Source: Gracilibacillus timonensis
GTDB lineage: Bacteria > Bacillota > Bacilli > Bacillales > Amphibacillaceae
DNA length: 64,000 nt
Assembly: GCF_900086715.1 (NCBI RefSeq)
Contig: NZ_FLKH01000011.1
Span: 186,001 to 250,000, forward strand
Direction of reading: 5' to 3'
Each line of letters starts with the position of its first letter. Position 1 is the first letter of the stretch. The notes below the pieces were generated by a model. The model saw nothing but the letters and a program-made list of their open reading frames with translations, was not told the origin of the DNA and made no database searches. The position numbers were made by a program, and so were the translations under genes. Positions 45,497-53,789 of the stretch are shown here, one piece after another.

Positions 45497-47125
45497 TTAT
45501 TTATATTTTTCATCGTAAGCAGTTTGATAGATTTCCATATACTCTTCCAGCCCTTTTTGATGTAAGGTGTCGATATATTGGTCCCATTCTGAATCAAGGT
45601 CCGAAGATCCGGTAATAAAGGCAGCTGTCATTTCCTCAATGTATTCGGTAATCGATTGTTCGAGCTGTGCTAATCGATTAGATTCTTCTTCACTAAAGAA
45701 AAGCTTAGGCATTGGTTCTATTTCGTCTGACAGATAAGGTTCATATTGTTCTGTAGCAGCCCATAATACTTTCTCCTGGTCTCCATCAGGTACTGCCTGA
45801 CCAGCACGAAATGCTGCTGTACGAAGAGAAGGACCAGTTTGATCCCAGAATGCGTTATGGATCGGTTCTTCACGCGGAATCATTTCATATTGAGCAGGAT
45901 TTCCGTCTAATCCAGTGGTTCCCTCCTCGGGCACTTTCCATTCTTCATCTTCACGTCCTAGAACGGATCTCATCGTGATTTCTTCCTGATACATGGCATC
46001 GGCCCAGCGCAGTGCAACGTCAGGATGAGCTGCCTTGTCTGTGATGATAAACTCAGATGGTCTCGTTACAGGGTTAGGCAGTGAGAAAGTAACACGTTGT
46101 CCATTTGGTCCTTCTAATGGAGGGATCGCTACATAATCAGCTAATCTGCCTTGTTGGTCACTGAAAAAACTTGGAACTGCAGATACGGCTGTTCCTAAAA
46201 GAGGCGCTTCTCCGTTTTCTCCTAATTGTTTGAATTGTTCTTGGTTTTGCGTAAAAGAGCCTTCGTATATCAAATCCTCTTGGTAAAGATCATGAATATA
46301 CGTCAATGCTTCTTTGTACTCCTCTTTATCCCATGGCACTACTACTTCGCCATCTACTACATGGGTATCACTATAGATGAAGGGGTCGATTAAAAAGCTA
46401 GACGGTGCAGCTATATCTCCATGCCAGCCATTGTACATGCCTGCTAGCGGGATTTCATCTGCTTCTCCATTACCATTCGGGTCTTCTTCTTTTATTGCTA
46501 CTAATAATTCTCGGTATTCTTCTGTTGTGGTTGGAATCTCAAGGCCAAGTTCATCTAACCATGGCTGATACACCCACATTTTTTGTGGCATAGTACAATG
46601 ATAGCATTCGTTTACTTGTGGCAAAGAGTAAATTTGTCCCTCAGGTGTGGTAATAGCATCTTCTACAATTGGCATTTCTTCCAGCATTTTTTTTGTTTCA
46701 ACACCGTATTCTTCGATGAGGTCATTTAATGCCAAAAAGGTACCGTTATCGCCATAAATACGTAACTGAGCCGGGCTTAATTCTAAATCCATGATAATAT
46801 CAGGGTATTCTCCGCTAGCTAGCATAAGGTTTAGTTGTTCTTGAGCACCTTCTTCAGGAAGTACCTCCCAATTGACTTTCACCCCGGTTTTTTCTTCATA
46901 CCATTCAGTGAATTCATTGGTTTCGAAGTCTTGCACAAGCGCATTACTAGGTATTACTACATTCAATTCGACTTCTTCTTCCACAATAGGGAATGTACCT
47001 GCTTCGGTTACGATGGGCTCATAATCTCCACTTTCTCCACCAGTAGATTCGTCATTGGAACATCCTACGATCAACATGGTCATGACCAACAAGATGAAAC
47101 ATAAGCTTTTACTTGCATTTTGCAT
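45497..47125 (-). CDS. LplA-type solute-binding lipoprotein
   Basis: A 542-residue lipoprotein with lipobox IVGC at Cys-22 and an acidic linker. The family 1 solute-binding fold is of the large LplA/AlgQ kind, with an EF-hand-like DPNGNGEADEIPL loop near residue 220, probably binding calcium. It is paralogous to the orphan at 27575-29188. It lies between two permease genes upstream and the alpha-L-fucosidase downstream, so its ligand is most likely a fucosylated oligosaccharide. It starts 88 nt after the second permease gene. Confidence 0.92.
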   Translation of the reverse strand: MQNASKSLCFILLVMTMLIVGCSNDESTGGESGDYEPIVTEAGTFPIVEEEVELNVVIPSNALVQDFETNEFTEWYEEKTGVKVNWEVLPEEGAQEQLNLMLASGEYPDIIMDLELSPAQLRIYGDNGTFLALNDLIEEYGVETKKMLEEMPIVEDAITTPEGQIYSLPQVNECYHCTMPQKMWVYQPWLDELGLEIPTTTEEYRELLVAIKEEDPNGNGEADEIPLAGMYNGWHGDIAAPSSFLIDPFIYSDTHVVDGEVVVPWDKEEYKEALTYIHDLYQEDLIYEGSFTQNQEQFKQLGENGEAPLLGTAVSAVPSFFSDQQGRLADYVAIPPLEGPNGQRVTFSLPNPVTRPSEFIITDKAAHPDVALRWADAMYQEEITMRSVLGREDEEWKVPEEGTTGLDGNPAQYEMIPREEPIHNAFWDQTGPSLRTAAFRAGQAVPDGDQEKVLWAATEQYEPYLSDEIEPMPKLFFSEEESNRLAQLEQSITEYIEEMTAAFITGSSDLDSEWDQYIDTLHQKGLEEYMEIYQTAYDEKYK

Positions 47126-47212
47126 GCTTAACCCCTCCTAAATAATATTCATCTAATGTCCTTGTTTATCACTTACCCCGATGTTTTCACCCCCTTTAAA
47201 TGAAATAGCATG

Positions 47213-48106
47213 TTAACCTTTCAAGGAGCCAATCATTACGCCTTTGACAAAGTGTTTCTGAACAAAAGGATAGATAATTAACACAGGCAGTGAAGCGACA
47301 ACAATCGTAGAGTATTTCAACAACTGCTGCAGTCCGATCCGATCTTCCATTCGACTGACATCTCCCATCATGGAGGGATCGATTTCGTTCTGCACCAAGA
47401 TATCTCTTAATACCAGCTGCAATGGAAATAGGTTAGCGTCACGTAAGAAAATCAAGGCATTGAAGTATTGATTCCAATGTCCGACAGCGTAAAATAAAGT
47501 CATAACTGCCATAATAGGAGCTGATAGCGGTATCACTATTTTGAATAAAAATTTAAAATCATTACAACCATCAATTTGGGCAGATTCCAATAATTCGTCA
47601 GGAATAGTAGTTTTAAAAAATGACATGGTGACAATCACATTAAAGACAGCTAAGGCATTGGGCAATAATAAGGACCATCTCGTGTTTAACAAACCTAAGT
47701 CGCGAACTAGAAGATACATAGGGATTAATCCCCCATTAAACATCATTGTAAAGACAAACAGAAACATAAATATATTTCGACCCCTGAAGTCTTTCCGTGT
47801 TAGGGGATAGGCGGCTAAGATGGTTAACGCAACGTTGATGATCGTCCCAACTACCATATAAAATAGAGAGTTGGCATACCCTGTCCAGATTGCTTCATGC
47901 TTAAATACCTCTTTATAACTAGTTAAACTGAAATCAACGGGTAACAGCCATACCTTGCCAGTAGACACCGCTTGTGCAGAGCTAAAGGACGAACTAATGA
48001 CAAAGATTAATGGATAAAGCACCGAGAGAACAAAGAGAGACAATAGTACATAATTACAAATCGTGAATATTTTATCGCTTTTTGTTTCTTTAATATGCGA
48101 ATGCAT
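47213..48106 (-). CDS. ABC oligosaccharide importer permease (YtcP/LplC type)
   Basis: A 297-residue permease with about six helices, ending in the LplC-like KHFVKGVMIGSLKG. The EAA loop is degenerate but recognisable: ELLESAQIDGCNDFKFLFKI. It is the middle gene of the importer, 41 nt after its partner permease and upstream of the lipoprotein. It belongs with the large LplA-type binding protein rather than with the smaller family 1 systems elsewhere in the window. Confidence 0.92.
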   Translation of the reverse strand: MHSHIKETKSDKIFTICNYVLLSLFVLSVLYPLIFVISSSFSSAQAVSTGKVWLLPVDFSLTSYKEVFKHEAIWTGYANSLFYMVVGTIINVALTILAAYPLTRKDFRGRNIFMFLFVFTMMFNGGLIPMYLLVRDLGLLNTRWSLLLPNALAVFNVIVTMSFFKTTIPDELLESAQIDGCNDFKFLFKIVIPLSAPIMAVMTLFYAVGHWNQYFNALIFLRDANLFPLQLVLRDILVQNEIDPSMMGDVSRMEDRIGLQQLLKYSTIVVASLPVLIIYPFVQKHFVKGVMIGSLKG

Positions 48107-48147
48107 CTTCTCACTCCTTTTCTATAAAAATGAAATATTCTATGCTT

Positions 48148-49104
48148 CTACCATAGTCCTTGCTTGGTTACTTTTTTTGCTAATTGGTTGGAACCTACTA
48201 TTAGAATTAGCCCAACAACTGCTTTGAATAATCCAATGGCTGCAGAGTAGGAATATTGCGGAATCATTCCTGTGAGTCCCACTTTATAGACATACGTATC
48301 GATCACCTCAGAGGCCTTTAAGTTCAATGGGTTCTGCATGAGCAGCACTTTTTCAAAACCGGTATCTAAAAATCCTCCCATATTAAGAATAAGAATGATG
48401 ATTGCGGTAGGCATGATACCTGGTATATCGATATGCCATATTCGTCTTAATTTAGAAGCACCATCGATAATCGCAGCTTCGTGTAGTTCTGGACTAATAC
48501 CAGCCAAGGCAGCGAGATAAATAATACAGCCAAACCCAACATTCTGCCATACGTCTGTCCAAACAAAAATGGATTTAAACAGGCTTGCTTCTCCCATAAA
48601 GTTAATCGTGTCAAATCCTAAATTACTCAATAAAGAATTAGCCGGTCCTCTTGGATCTAGAATAATAAAGATAATCCCAACCATCACCACAACGGAAATA
48701 AAATGTGGTGCATAGGTTATCATTTGAGCCGCGCGTTTAAACCGTTTGTTGTAGATGTAGGTTAAACTTAAGGCTAATACAATGGGCAGAGGAAAGGTGG
48801 CTAAGACCTGATATATACCTAACAAGATGGTGTTTTTCATTACCCGCCAGAATTCAAAAGAACTCATAAAGGTGGTGATATGATCCCAGCCAGTCCAGGG
48901 ACTGCCCCAAATTCCTAAGGATGGGTTGAAATCCTTAAAGGCAATAATGGCACCATACATGGGCAGGTATTTGAAGATTAAGATATACAGTAGTGGCAGG
49001 GCAAAAATGACGTATAATTGCCATCCATTCTTGATATCCTTTAATAGCTTGGACCTTTTCTTCACACCTAGTTGTTTGCCAGCATACTCGCTTGTCATTT
49101 TCAA
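48148..49104 (-). CDS. ABC oligosaccharide importer permease (LplB type)
   Basis: About 318 residues. The TTG at 49104 has AGGAGG nine bases upstream; the ATG two codons later is farther from it, and the 40 extra upstream codons look non-coding. LplB features are the segment FKYLPMYGAIIAFKDFNP after the first helix, and the EAA loop LHEAAIIDGASKLRRIWHIDIP. It is the first gene of the minus-strand operon that also holds a second permease, the lipoprotein, the GH29 fucosidase and an MBL-fold hydrolase. Its promoter, cre box and two LacI-type palindromes lie upstream. Confidence 0.92.
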   Translation of the reverse strand: MKMTSEYAGKQLGVKKRSKLLKDIKNGWQLYVIFALPLLYILIFKYLPMYGAIIAFKDFNPSLGIWGSPWTGWDHITTFMSSFEFWRVMKNTILLGIYQVLATFPLPIVLALSLTYIYNKRFKRAAQMITYAPHFISVVVMVGIIFIILDPRGPANSLLSNLGFDTINFMGEASLFKSIFVWTDVWQNVGFGCIIYLAALAGISPELHEAAIIDGASKLRRIWHIDIPGIMPTAIIILILNMGGFLDTGFEKVLLMQNPLNLKASEVIDTYVYKVGLTGMIPQYSYSAAIGLFKAVVGLILIVGSNQLAKKVTKQGLW

Positions 49105-49158
49105 TGTTTGTTTCCTCCTCACTTTATTTCCTGGGTAATGATATATCAAGCTCCTCAT

Positions 49159-49174
49159 TTGTGACCGATAACAT
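49159..49174. promoter_or_regulatory. LacI-type operator candidate upstream of the fucosidase operon (site 1)
   Basis: TTGTGACCGATAACAT matches the fuc-region operator at 20492-20507 at 14 of 16 positions, including the central CG. It lies in the 5' leader about 55 nt above the first permease start. Confidence 0.65.
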
Positions 49175-49190
49175 TTTAAATATGCAATGC

Positions 49191-49204
49191 TGATATCGGT
49201 ATCA
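49191..49204. promoter_or_regulatory. LacI-type operator candidate upstream of the fucosidase operon (site 2)
   Basis: TGATATCGGTATCA has TGATA/TATCA arms and a central CG, three helical turns from site 1. Read on the minus strand its core is ATACCGATATCA, close to the fuc-region operator. Confidence 0.55.
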
Positions 49205-49282
49205 TTTTTAGGATTGGCCCCTTTCATCAGGATATGCTTTAATAATTAAAACTTTCTCCAATAAGTTTATTAAGTTGGGATA

Positions 49283-49311
49283 ACTATACAATCAAATGTA
49301 AGCGTTGTCAA
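49283..49311 (-). promoter_or_regulatory. Promoter of the ABC importer/alpha-L-fucosidase operon
   Basis: On the minus strand TTGACA (49311-49306), 17-nt spacer, TATAGT (49288-49283). This is one of the strongest promoters in the window and is covered by a perfect cre box. The leader to the first start is about 170 nt. Confidence 0.8.
49296..49310. promoter_or_regulatory. cre box (CcpA site), full consensus match
   Basis: ATGTAAGCGTTGTCA matches WTGNAANCGNWNNCW at every fixed position and overlaps the -35 and spacer of the importer promoter, indicating catabolite repression. Confidence 0.8.
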
Positions 49312-49528
49312 GTTATTTTTTTGAAATAATATTCACTGCCTTTTAGGAGTAATAGAATAGTTTTTTCGCATATCTATGTTTGTTTGAAATATTCATTTAT
49401 AAAATTTATTGCTTGATGTCACAGAATTGGAACAAGAGATGGAATTGCTTAATGGTTATATAAGTGCTTTTTGAACAACCTCTATAAATAAGGAATTTCA
49501 AAAATGGAGAAAAGAATAGGTGCTTATA

Positions 49529-49558
49529 TTGACACCGTTTGCAAAGGAGTGGTATAGT
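49529..49558 (+). promoter_or_regulatory. Promoter of the ROK/oxidoreductase operon with cre-like overlap
   Basis: TTGACA (49529-49534), 18-nt spacer, TATAGT (49553-49558). TTGACACCGTTTGCA (49529-49543) fits the cre consensus with one mismatch. Confidence 0.7.
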
Positions 49559-49665
49559 ATTTTTAACTTAATAAACCCATTGGAAAAAGTGTGATATTAT
49601 CAATTATATAACTTATTTACTAGCAACAAATGAACAAACTTTTTTAGATTGGAATGTGTATACCT

Positions 49666-50901
49666 ATGAAAAGAACAGGTGACCTCAAGTTAATTCAAGA
49701 ACTTAATCGCTCGATTATTTTAGAGACGATTCGCAAATATGGTCCGATTTCCAGAAGTGAGATTGCCAAAAAGAATGAGCTAAGCCCAACAACGGTAGCT
49801 TCCGCCGTCACCGAGCTTATTAATGATGGCTATGTCAACGAAGGAGGAACGGGAATCTCCAGCGGAGGCAGGAGACCAATTTTGCTGCAATTTTCGCCAG
49901 ATAACCACTACCTCATTGGTGTATCCATCTCTTATTCTAAGATTACGATTGCCGATATTAATTTAGAAGCGGAGATTAATATTAAAAAGATTTACCCTAC
50001 GAAAGGATATACTGGTGCGGTCTTGGTGAATTATTTATTACAGTTACTAGAAGATTTCTATACCAAGCAGCAAGATCACAGGCAATGTGTAGGGATTTCT
50101 ATCATTATACAAGGGATCGTTGACTCCAAAAAAGGGATTGTTCATTATAATCCGGTGTTATTACTAGAAGATGTTTATCTGCGTGACTCAGTGGAACAGC
50201 ATTTTCAATTGCCTACTTGGCTTGAAAACGATACAAATGCCTATGTTCTGGCAGAAAAACACTTTGGTCATTTTCAGGAGGTAGAAAACCTAATTTATAT
50301 TACCATTGGCGAAGGTGTCGGTGCCGGAGTGATTGTCAACCATACACTATCGCGCGGAGAAAGCGGTGGTGCAGGTGAATTGGGGCATACAAGCATTGAT
50401 TGGAATGGGAAACCGTGTAGCTGCGGGAATAAGGGGTGTCTGGAAAATTACATCAGCTGGCCTGCCACTGCTCAGAAGATTATGGAAGAGATAGAAATAG
50501 GGCGAGAAACGATGCTGGCAGATTATCTTACCAATCATAAAACGTTTATTGCACCCTCAGAGTTTGTGGAGGCAGTGAATGCCGGAGATGACTTGGCTAT
50601 TGAAATTAATCACCAAATGGCAGAATATCTCTCAGCAGGAGTGGTGCACTTAGTCCATTTATTTAACCCAGAGGCGATTATTTTAGGGGGGGATGTCACA
50701 AATCAAAATCCAATATTATATGCTTGCTTACAAGACATGGTGGAACAAAGAGCGTTAAAAGCTCTATATAAAGATGTCTCTATTACCTCGTCTTCTCTTG
50801 GCAAGGAATTTGAAATGGTAGGAGCGGCATCTGTTTTATTGCAAGATAAGTTTCAGTTTAAGCTTACTCATGATTCGAACAGACTAAAAACAAGTTTATA
50901 G
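49666..50901 (+). CDS. ROK-family transcriptional regulator (XylR/NagC type)
   Basis: A 411-residue regulator if started at the ATG at 49666, which matches the start of its paralogue at 35181; an ATG four codons earlier is possible and neither has a strong ribosome-binding site. The N-terminal winged helix is SRSEIAKKNELSPTTVASAV. The ROK domain has ENDTNAYVLAEKHFG and the zinc motif CSCGNKGCLENY. It heads the operon of isomerase-fold and Gfo/Idh/MocA genes and is divergent from the ABC/GH29 operon, so it could regulate both. The inducer is probably the sugar handled by the operon. Confidence 0.9.
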   Translation: MKRTGDLKLIQELNRSIILETIRKYGPISRSEIAKKNELSPTTVASAVTELINDGYVNEGGTGISSGGRRPILLQFSPDNHYLIGVSISYSKITIADINLEAEINIKKIYPTKGYTGAVLVNYLLQLLEDFYTKQQDHRQCVGISIIIQGIVDSKKGIVHYNPVLLLEDVYLRDSVEQHFQLPTWLENDTNAYVLAEKHFGHFQEVENLIYITIGEGVGAGVIVNHTLSRGESGGAGELGHTSIDWNGKPCSCGNKGCLENYISWPATAQKIMEEIEIGRETMLADYLTNHKTFIAPSEFVEAVNAGDDLAIEINHQMAEYLSAGVVHLVHLFNPEAIILGGDVTNQNPILYACLQDMVEQRALKALYKDVSITSSSLGKEFEMVGAASVLLQDKFQFKLTHDSNRLKTSL

Positions 50902-50911
50902 GAGGATGATT

Positions 50912-51736
50912 ATGCTAACAGGTATTAATCAATGGTGTTACCCAGCAGACACAAGTTTGGAACAAGTATTGGCTTACAGTAAAGAAGCGGGATTCGATAC
51001 TGTGGAATTAAACGTGAATCCTGCTGGAGGTATAGGGTTGACGATAGATTCAGCCCCGGAAGATGCCAAAAAGATTAAGCGCTTAGCAGACGAATATGGT
51101 GTGCAGATTAAGAGCCTATCCACTGCATTGCTATGGCAAGTGCCTTTATCATCACCAGATGAGGCCACCCGAGCGGAAGGGCGCAAGGTGATTGAGAAGC
51201 AAATTGAATTAGCCGCCGCAATGGATATTGACACGGTGCTTGTCGTGCCTGGCTCTGTATCAGAGGATGTCTCCTATGATCAATGTTATCAACGCAGTCA
51301 AGCAGAACTTAAGAAAATACTTCCTATAGCGGAGCAGCATCAAGTACATATTGGAATTGAAAATGTGTGGAATAAATTTTTGCTTTCTCCAATGGAAATG
51401 GCACGTTATGTTGACGAGTTAGATTCCGAATATATCGGCGTTTATTTAGATATTGGAAATGTGTTGCAATTTGGCTATCCTGAACAATGGATTCGTATAC
51501 TGGATCAGCGTATTCGCAAGGTACATGTCAAGGATTTCAATACAGCGACAGGAAATATCACCGGATTTGTTCATCTATTAGCCGGCGATGTTAATTGGAA
51601 AGAGGTCAGCAAGGCGCTGAAAGAGATAGGTTATGATGGACCAGTAACCGCCGAATTATCACCTTATAAGCTTGATCCAAAAACGCTGGCGATCGATACG
51701 GCAAGACATATTCAATTAATCATAAATGCAGGTTAA
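50912..51736 (+). CDS. Sugar phosphate isomerase/epimerase-fold protein (AP_endonuc_2)
   Basis: A 274-residue TIM-barrel protein. The ATG at 50912 is chosen because AGGAGG ends six bases before it; the ATG at 50906 abuts that site. Metal ligands appear in GIENVWNKF (Glu), YLDIGNVLQFG (Asp), VHVKDFN (His) and TAELSPY (Glu), a complete set. Family members isomerise keto-sugars, and some cleave 3-keto-glycosides together with Gfo/Idh/MocA dehydrogenases. It directly precedes such a dehydrogenase gene by 14 nt. Its exact substrate is unknown. Confidence 0.87.
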   Translation: MLTGINQWCYPADTSLEQVLAYSKEAGFDTVELNVNPAGGIGLTIDSAPEDAKKIKRLADEYGVQIKSLSTALLWQVPLSSPDEATRAEGRKVIEKQIELAAAMDIDTVLVVPGSVSEDVSYDQCYQRSQAELKKILPIAEQHQVHIGIENVWNKFLLSPMEMARYVDELDSEYIGVYLDIGNVLQFGYPEQWIRILDQRIRKVHVKDFNTATGNITGFVHLLAGDVNWKEVSKALKEIGYDGPVTAELSPYKLDPKTLAIDTARHIQLIINAG

Positions 51737-51750
51737 GAGGAGGAGAATGA

Positions 51751-52716
51751 ATGACTAAAGTGAAGGTAGGATTTGTTGGTGTTGGAGGAATTGCAGCTAC
51801 TCATTTGAAAAATCTTTCTGCCAATGAGGCGGTGGATATCACTTCTGTATGTGATATTGTTGAAGCGAATGCTGTAAGAGTAGGTGAAGAACATCAGGCA
51901 ACTGCCTATACCAATGCTGAGGAGATGTTGGATAACGAAGTACTTGATGTTCTGTTTATTTGTGTACCACCATTTGCACATGGAGATGTCGAAGAAAAGG
52001 CTGCAAAAAAGGGCATTCATTTAATGGTCGAAAAACCAGTTGGGTTAAATGTCGAAGAAGCCAAACGAAAACAGGCTGTCATTAAACAAGCTGGTATTAT
52101 CTGTGCGACCGGTTATTGTTTGCGCTATCTTGACACGGTTAAAAGGGCAAAGGAATATTTGGCAGATAAAGAGATTGCTATGGTACGTGGTCACTATATC
52201 AGTGGTTTTGTAGAAACACCTTGGTATCGCACGATGTCTAAGTCAGGCGGACAGCTGGTAGAACAAGCTACTCATATTATGGATATGATGCGTCATTTAG
52301 GTGGAGATATCGATAAGGTGTATGCCAATATGGCTTTGCGTGTTTCTGATGAGATAGAGAATATCGATATTCCAGATGTTACATCAGTAAACTTCACCTT
52401 TACTAATGGAGCGGTTGGTCACTTGGATTGTTCAATTACACAAACGGATCATCGTATGGGAGTGGAAGTATTAGGTAAGAATTTCCGTGTAACCATTGAT
52501 GGAACAGGTCTTACAATTTTAGAAAATAACGAAGTGGTTAGCGCTGATGCAGAGGTGGATTTTTATGCAGAACAGGATCAAGCCTTTATTGATGCGATTG
52601 TAACCGGAAACACAGATGGCATTTTATCCGACTATACCAATGGCTTAAAAACATTAGCGGTGACCTTGGCAGCGAATGAATCACAGGACTCGGGCAATGT
52701 AATTTCTTTAAGCTAA
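51751..52716 (+). CDS. Gfo/Idh/MocA oxidoreductase
   Basis: A 321-residue enzyme with Rossmann loop VGVGGIAATHL, catalytic lysine in VEKPVGLN (~94) and active-site histidine in VEQATHIMDMM (~173). The start follows AGAGGAGGAG. It belongs to a different subfamily from the dyads: it has a TPWYR segment before the GG motif and no IHDxD pattern. It lies between the isomerase-fold gene upstream and a stem-loop downstream, and probably works with the isomerase-fold protein as an oxidase-plus-isomerase unit. Confidence 0.9.
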   Translation: MTKVKVGFVGVGGIAATHLKNLSANEAVDITSVCDIVEANAVRVGEEHQATAYTNAEEMLDNEVLDVLFICVPPFAHGDVEEKAAKKGIHLMVEKPVGLNVEEAKRKQAVIKQAGIICATGYCLRYLDTVKRAKEYLADKEIAMVRGHYISGFVETPWYRTMSKSGGQLVEQATHIMDMMRHLGGDIDKVYANMALRVSDEIENIDIPDVTSVNFTFTNGAVGHLDCSITQTDHRMGVEVLGKNFRVTIDGTGLTILENNEVVSADAEVDFYAEQDQAFIDAIVTGNTDGILSDYTNGLKTLAVTLAANESQDSGNVISLS

Positions 52717-52746
52717 ACAGTTGTGGTGAAAAACGAAGAGAAGGAA

Positions 52747-52779
52747 GCACCAAACCTATTTTCATTCTAGGTTTGATGC
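52747..52779. terminator. Intercistronic stem-loop in the oxidoreductase operon
   Basis: CAAACCTA/TAGGTTTG stem extended by GCA/TGC across one mismatch, loop of 9 nt. A second small palindrome (CTATTAATAG) follows. No T tract, so it probably modulates rather than ends transcription. Confidence 0.5.
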
Positions 52780-52809
52780 GCTATTAATAGCTTAAAAGGG
52801 GGCTTGCAA

Positions 52810-53787
52810 ATGTTAAAAATAGCTGTTATTGGTCTGGGGAAAATGGGGCAGCGTCATGCTGAGGCTTGGCATAGTCTGTATGATGCGGAGTTAGTAGCAC
52901 TGGTAGGTCGAGATGAGAATAAACTATCACCCCTTCTATCAAAGTGGGATACGGCCTATTTTGCAAATATCCAGTCATTATTAGAGAAAGAGGATATCGA
53001 TGTACTGGATATTTGTTTGCCGAGTTTTTTACACTATGAAACGATTACTGCTGCTATTCAAATGCAGGATCAGTTGTCGATTGTTTGTGAAAAACCATTA
53101 TGTTTAACAGGAGAACAAGCGGAAGAAATTCAAGCATTAAGTGTGCAAAAACAGGCGCGGATTTTTGTCGGGCATACCCTTCGATTTGATCCGGAATATA
53201 GTGCCCTCCGAAATCGCGTGTTGGAAGGAGCGGTTGGTGAGCCAGGAGTGGTTCGGCTTTCTCGAAAAACAGCCTTTCCAGGAGGCTGGTTTGCTGATTC
53301 GACCAAAAGTGGCGGTATTATGATGGATTTAGGGATTCATGATTTGGATTGGTTGATGTGGACATTTGGTGATGTCGAACGAGTAATGGCTCGCCATATT
53401 ACAAAGAGTGAATTCGAATATGCTCTTATTACTGTTCGAATGAAATCTGGAGTAATGGCTCATGTAGAGTTATCCTGGGGTGCAGATCGTTTGCAGTCAG
53501 CAGTGGAAGTCGCTGGAAAAGAAGGGCTCCTTGTAGCAAGTAATGAAAACAAAGAGGCGATAAAAGTCCACCAGTTTAATGCTTCATCTGGTAAGGGATA
53601 TCTATCCGCTGACCTTATTGGTGAATCACCTATCTATAGACAGTTGAAACATTTTAGGGATTGTATACGAGAAGGAGTTACTCCTGTTATTTCACTAAAT
53701 GATGCCGTCCAATCTGTCAAAGTGGTGGAGGCTGCTATTACTTCAGCACAGTTAGGTCAAGCCATACATATGGGGGAGGAGGATTAA
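52810..53787 (+). CDS. Gfo/Idh/MocA oxidoreductase, dyad member A (copy 2)
   Basis: A 325-residue enzyme. The ATG at 52810 follows GGGGG at good spacing. It has Rossmann loop IGLGKMGQRHA, CEKPLCLTG (catalytic Lys, ~97) and DLGIHDLDWLMWTFGDVERV (Asp/His, ~175). It is the same subfamily as 39533-40546 and, as there, is followed immediately by a member-B gene, here after a 2-nt gap. Conserved order at two loci implies that A and B function together, as sequential enzymes or as a complex. Confidence 0.9.
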   Translation: MLKIAVIGLGKMGQRHAEAWHSLYDAELVALVGRDENKLSPLLSKWDTAYFANIQSLLEKEDIDVLDICLPSFLHYETITAAIQMQDQLSIVCEKPLCLTGEQAEEIQALSVQKQARIFVGHTLRFDPEYSALRNRVLEGAVGEPGVVRLSRKTAFPGGWFADSTKSGGIMMDLGIHDLDWLMWTFGDVERVMARHITKSEFEYALITVRMKSGVMAHVELSWGADRLQSAVEVAGKEGLLVASNENKEAIKVHQFNASSGKGYLSADLIGESPIYRQLKHFRDCIREGVTPVISLNDAVQSVKVVEAAITSAQLGQAIHMGEED

Positions 53788-53789
53788 AA

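Larger units (their letters stand above)
49105..49665. other. Divergent regulatory region of about 560 bases
   Basis: Separates the ABC/GH29 operon (minus) from the ROK/oxidoreductase operon (plus). It contains two LacI-type palindromes (49159-49174, 49191-49204), a consensus minus-strand promoter with a perfect cre box (49283-49311) and a plus-strand promoter (49529-49558). The stretch 49312-49528 shows no gene and no motif I recognise. Confidence 0.65.

Noticed and set aside
49108-49227. Forty-codon N-terminal extension of the LplB-type permease
   Set aside because: It contains two operator-like palindromes, lacks family similarity and has no ribosome-binding site, so it is treated as leader.
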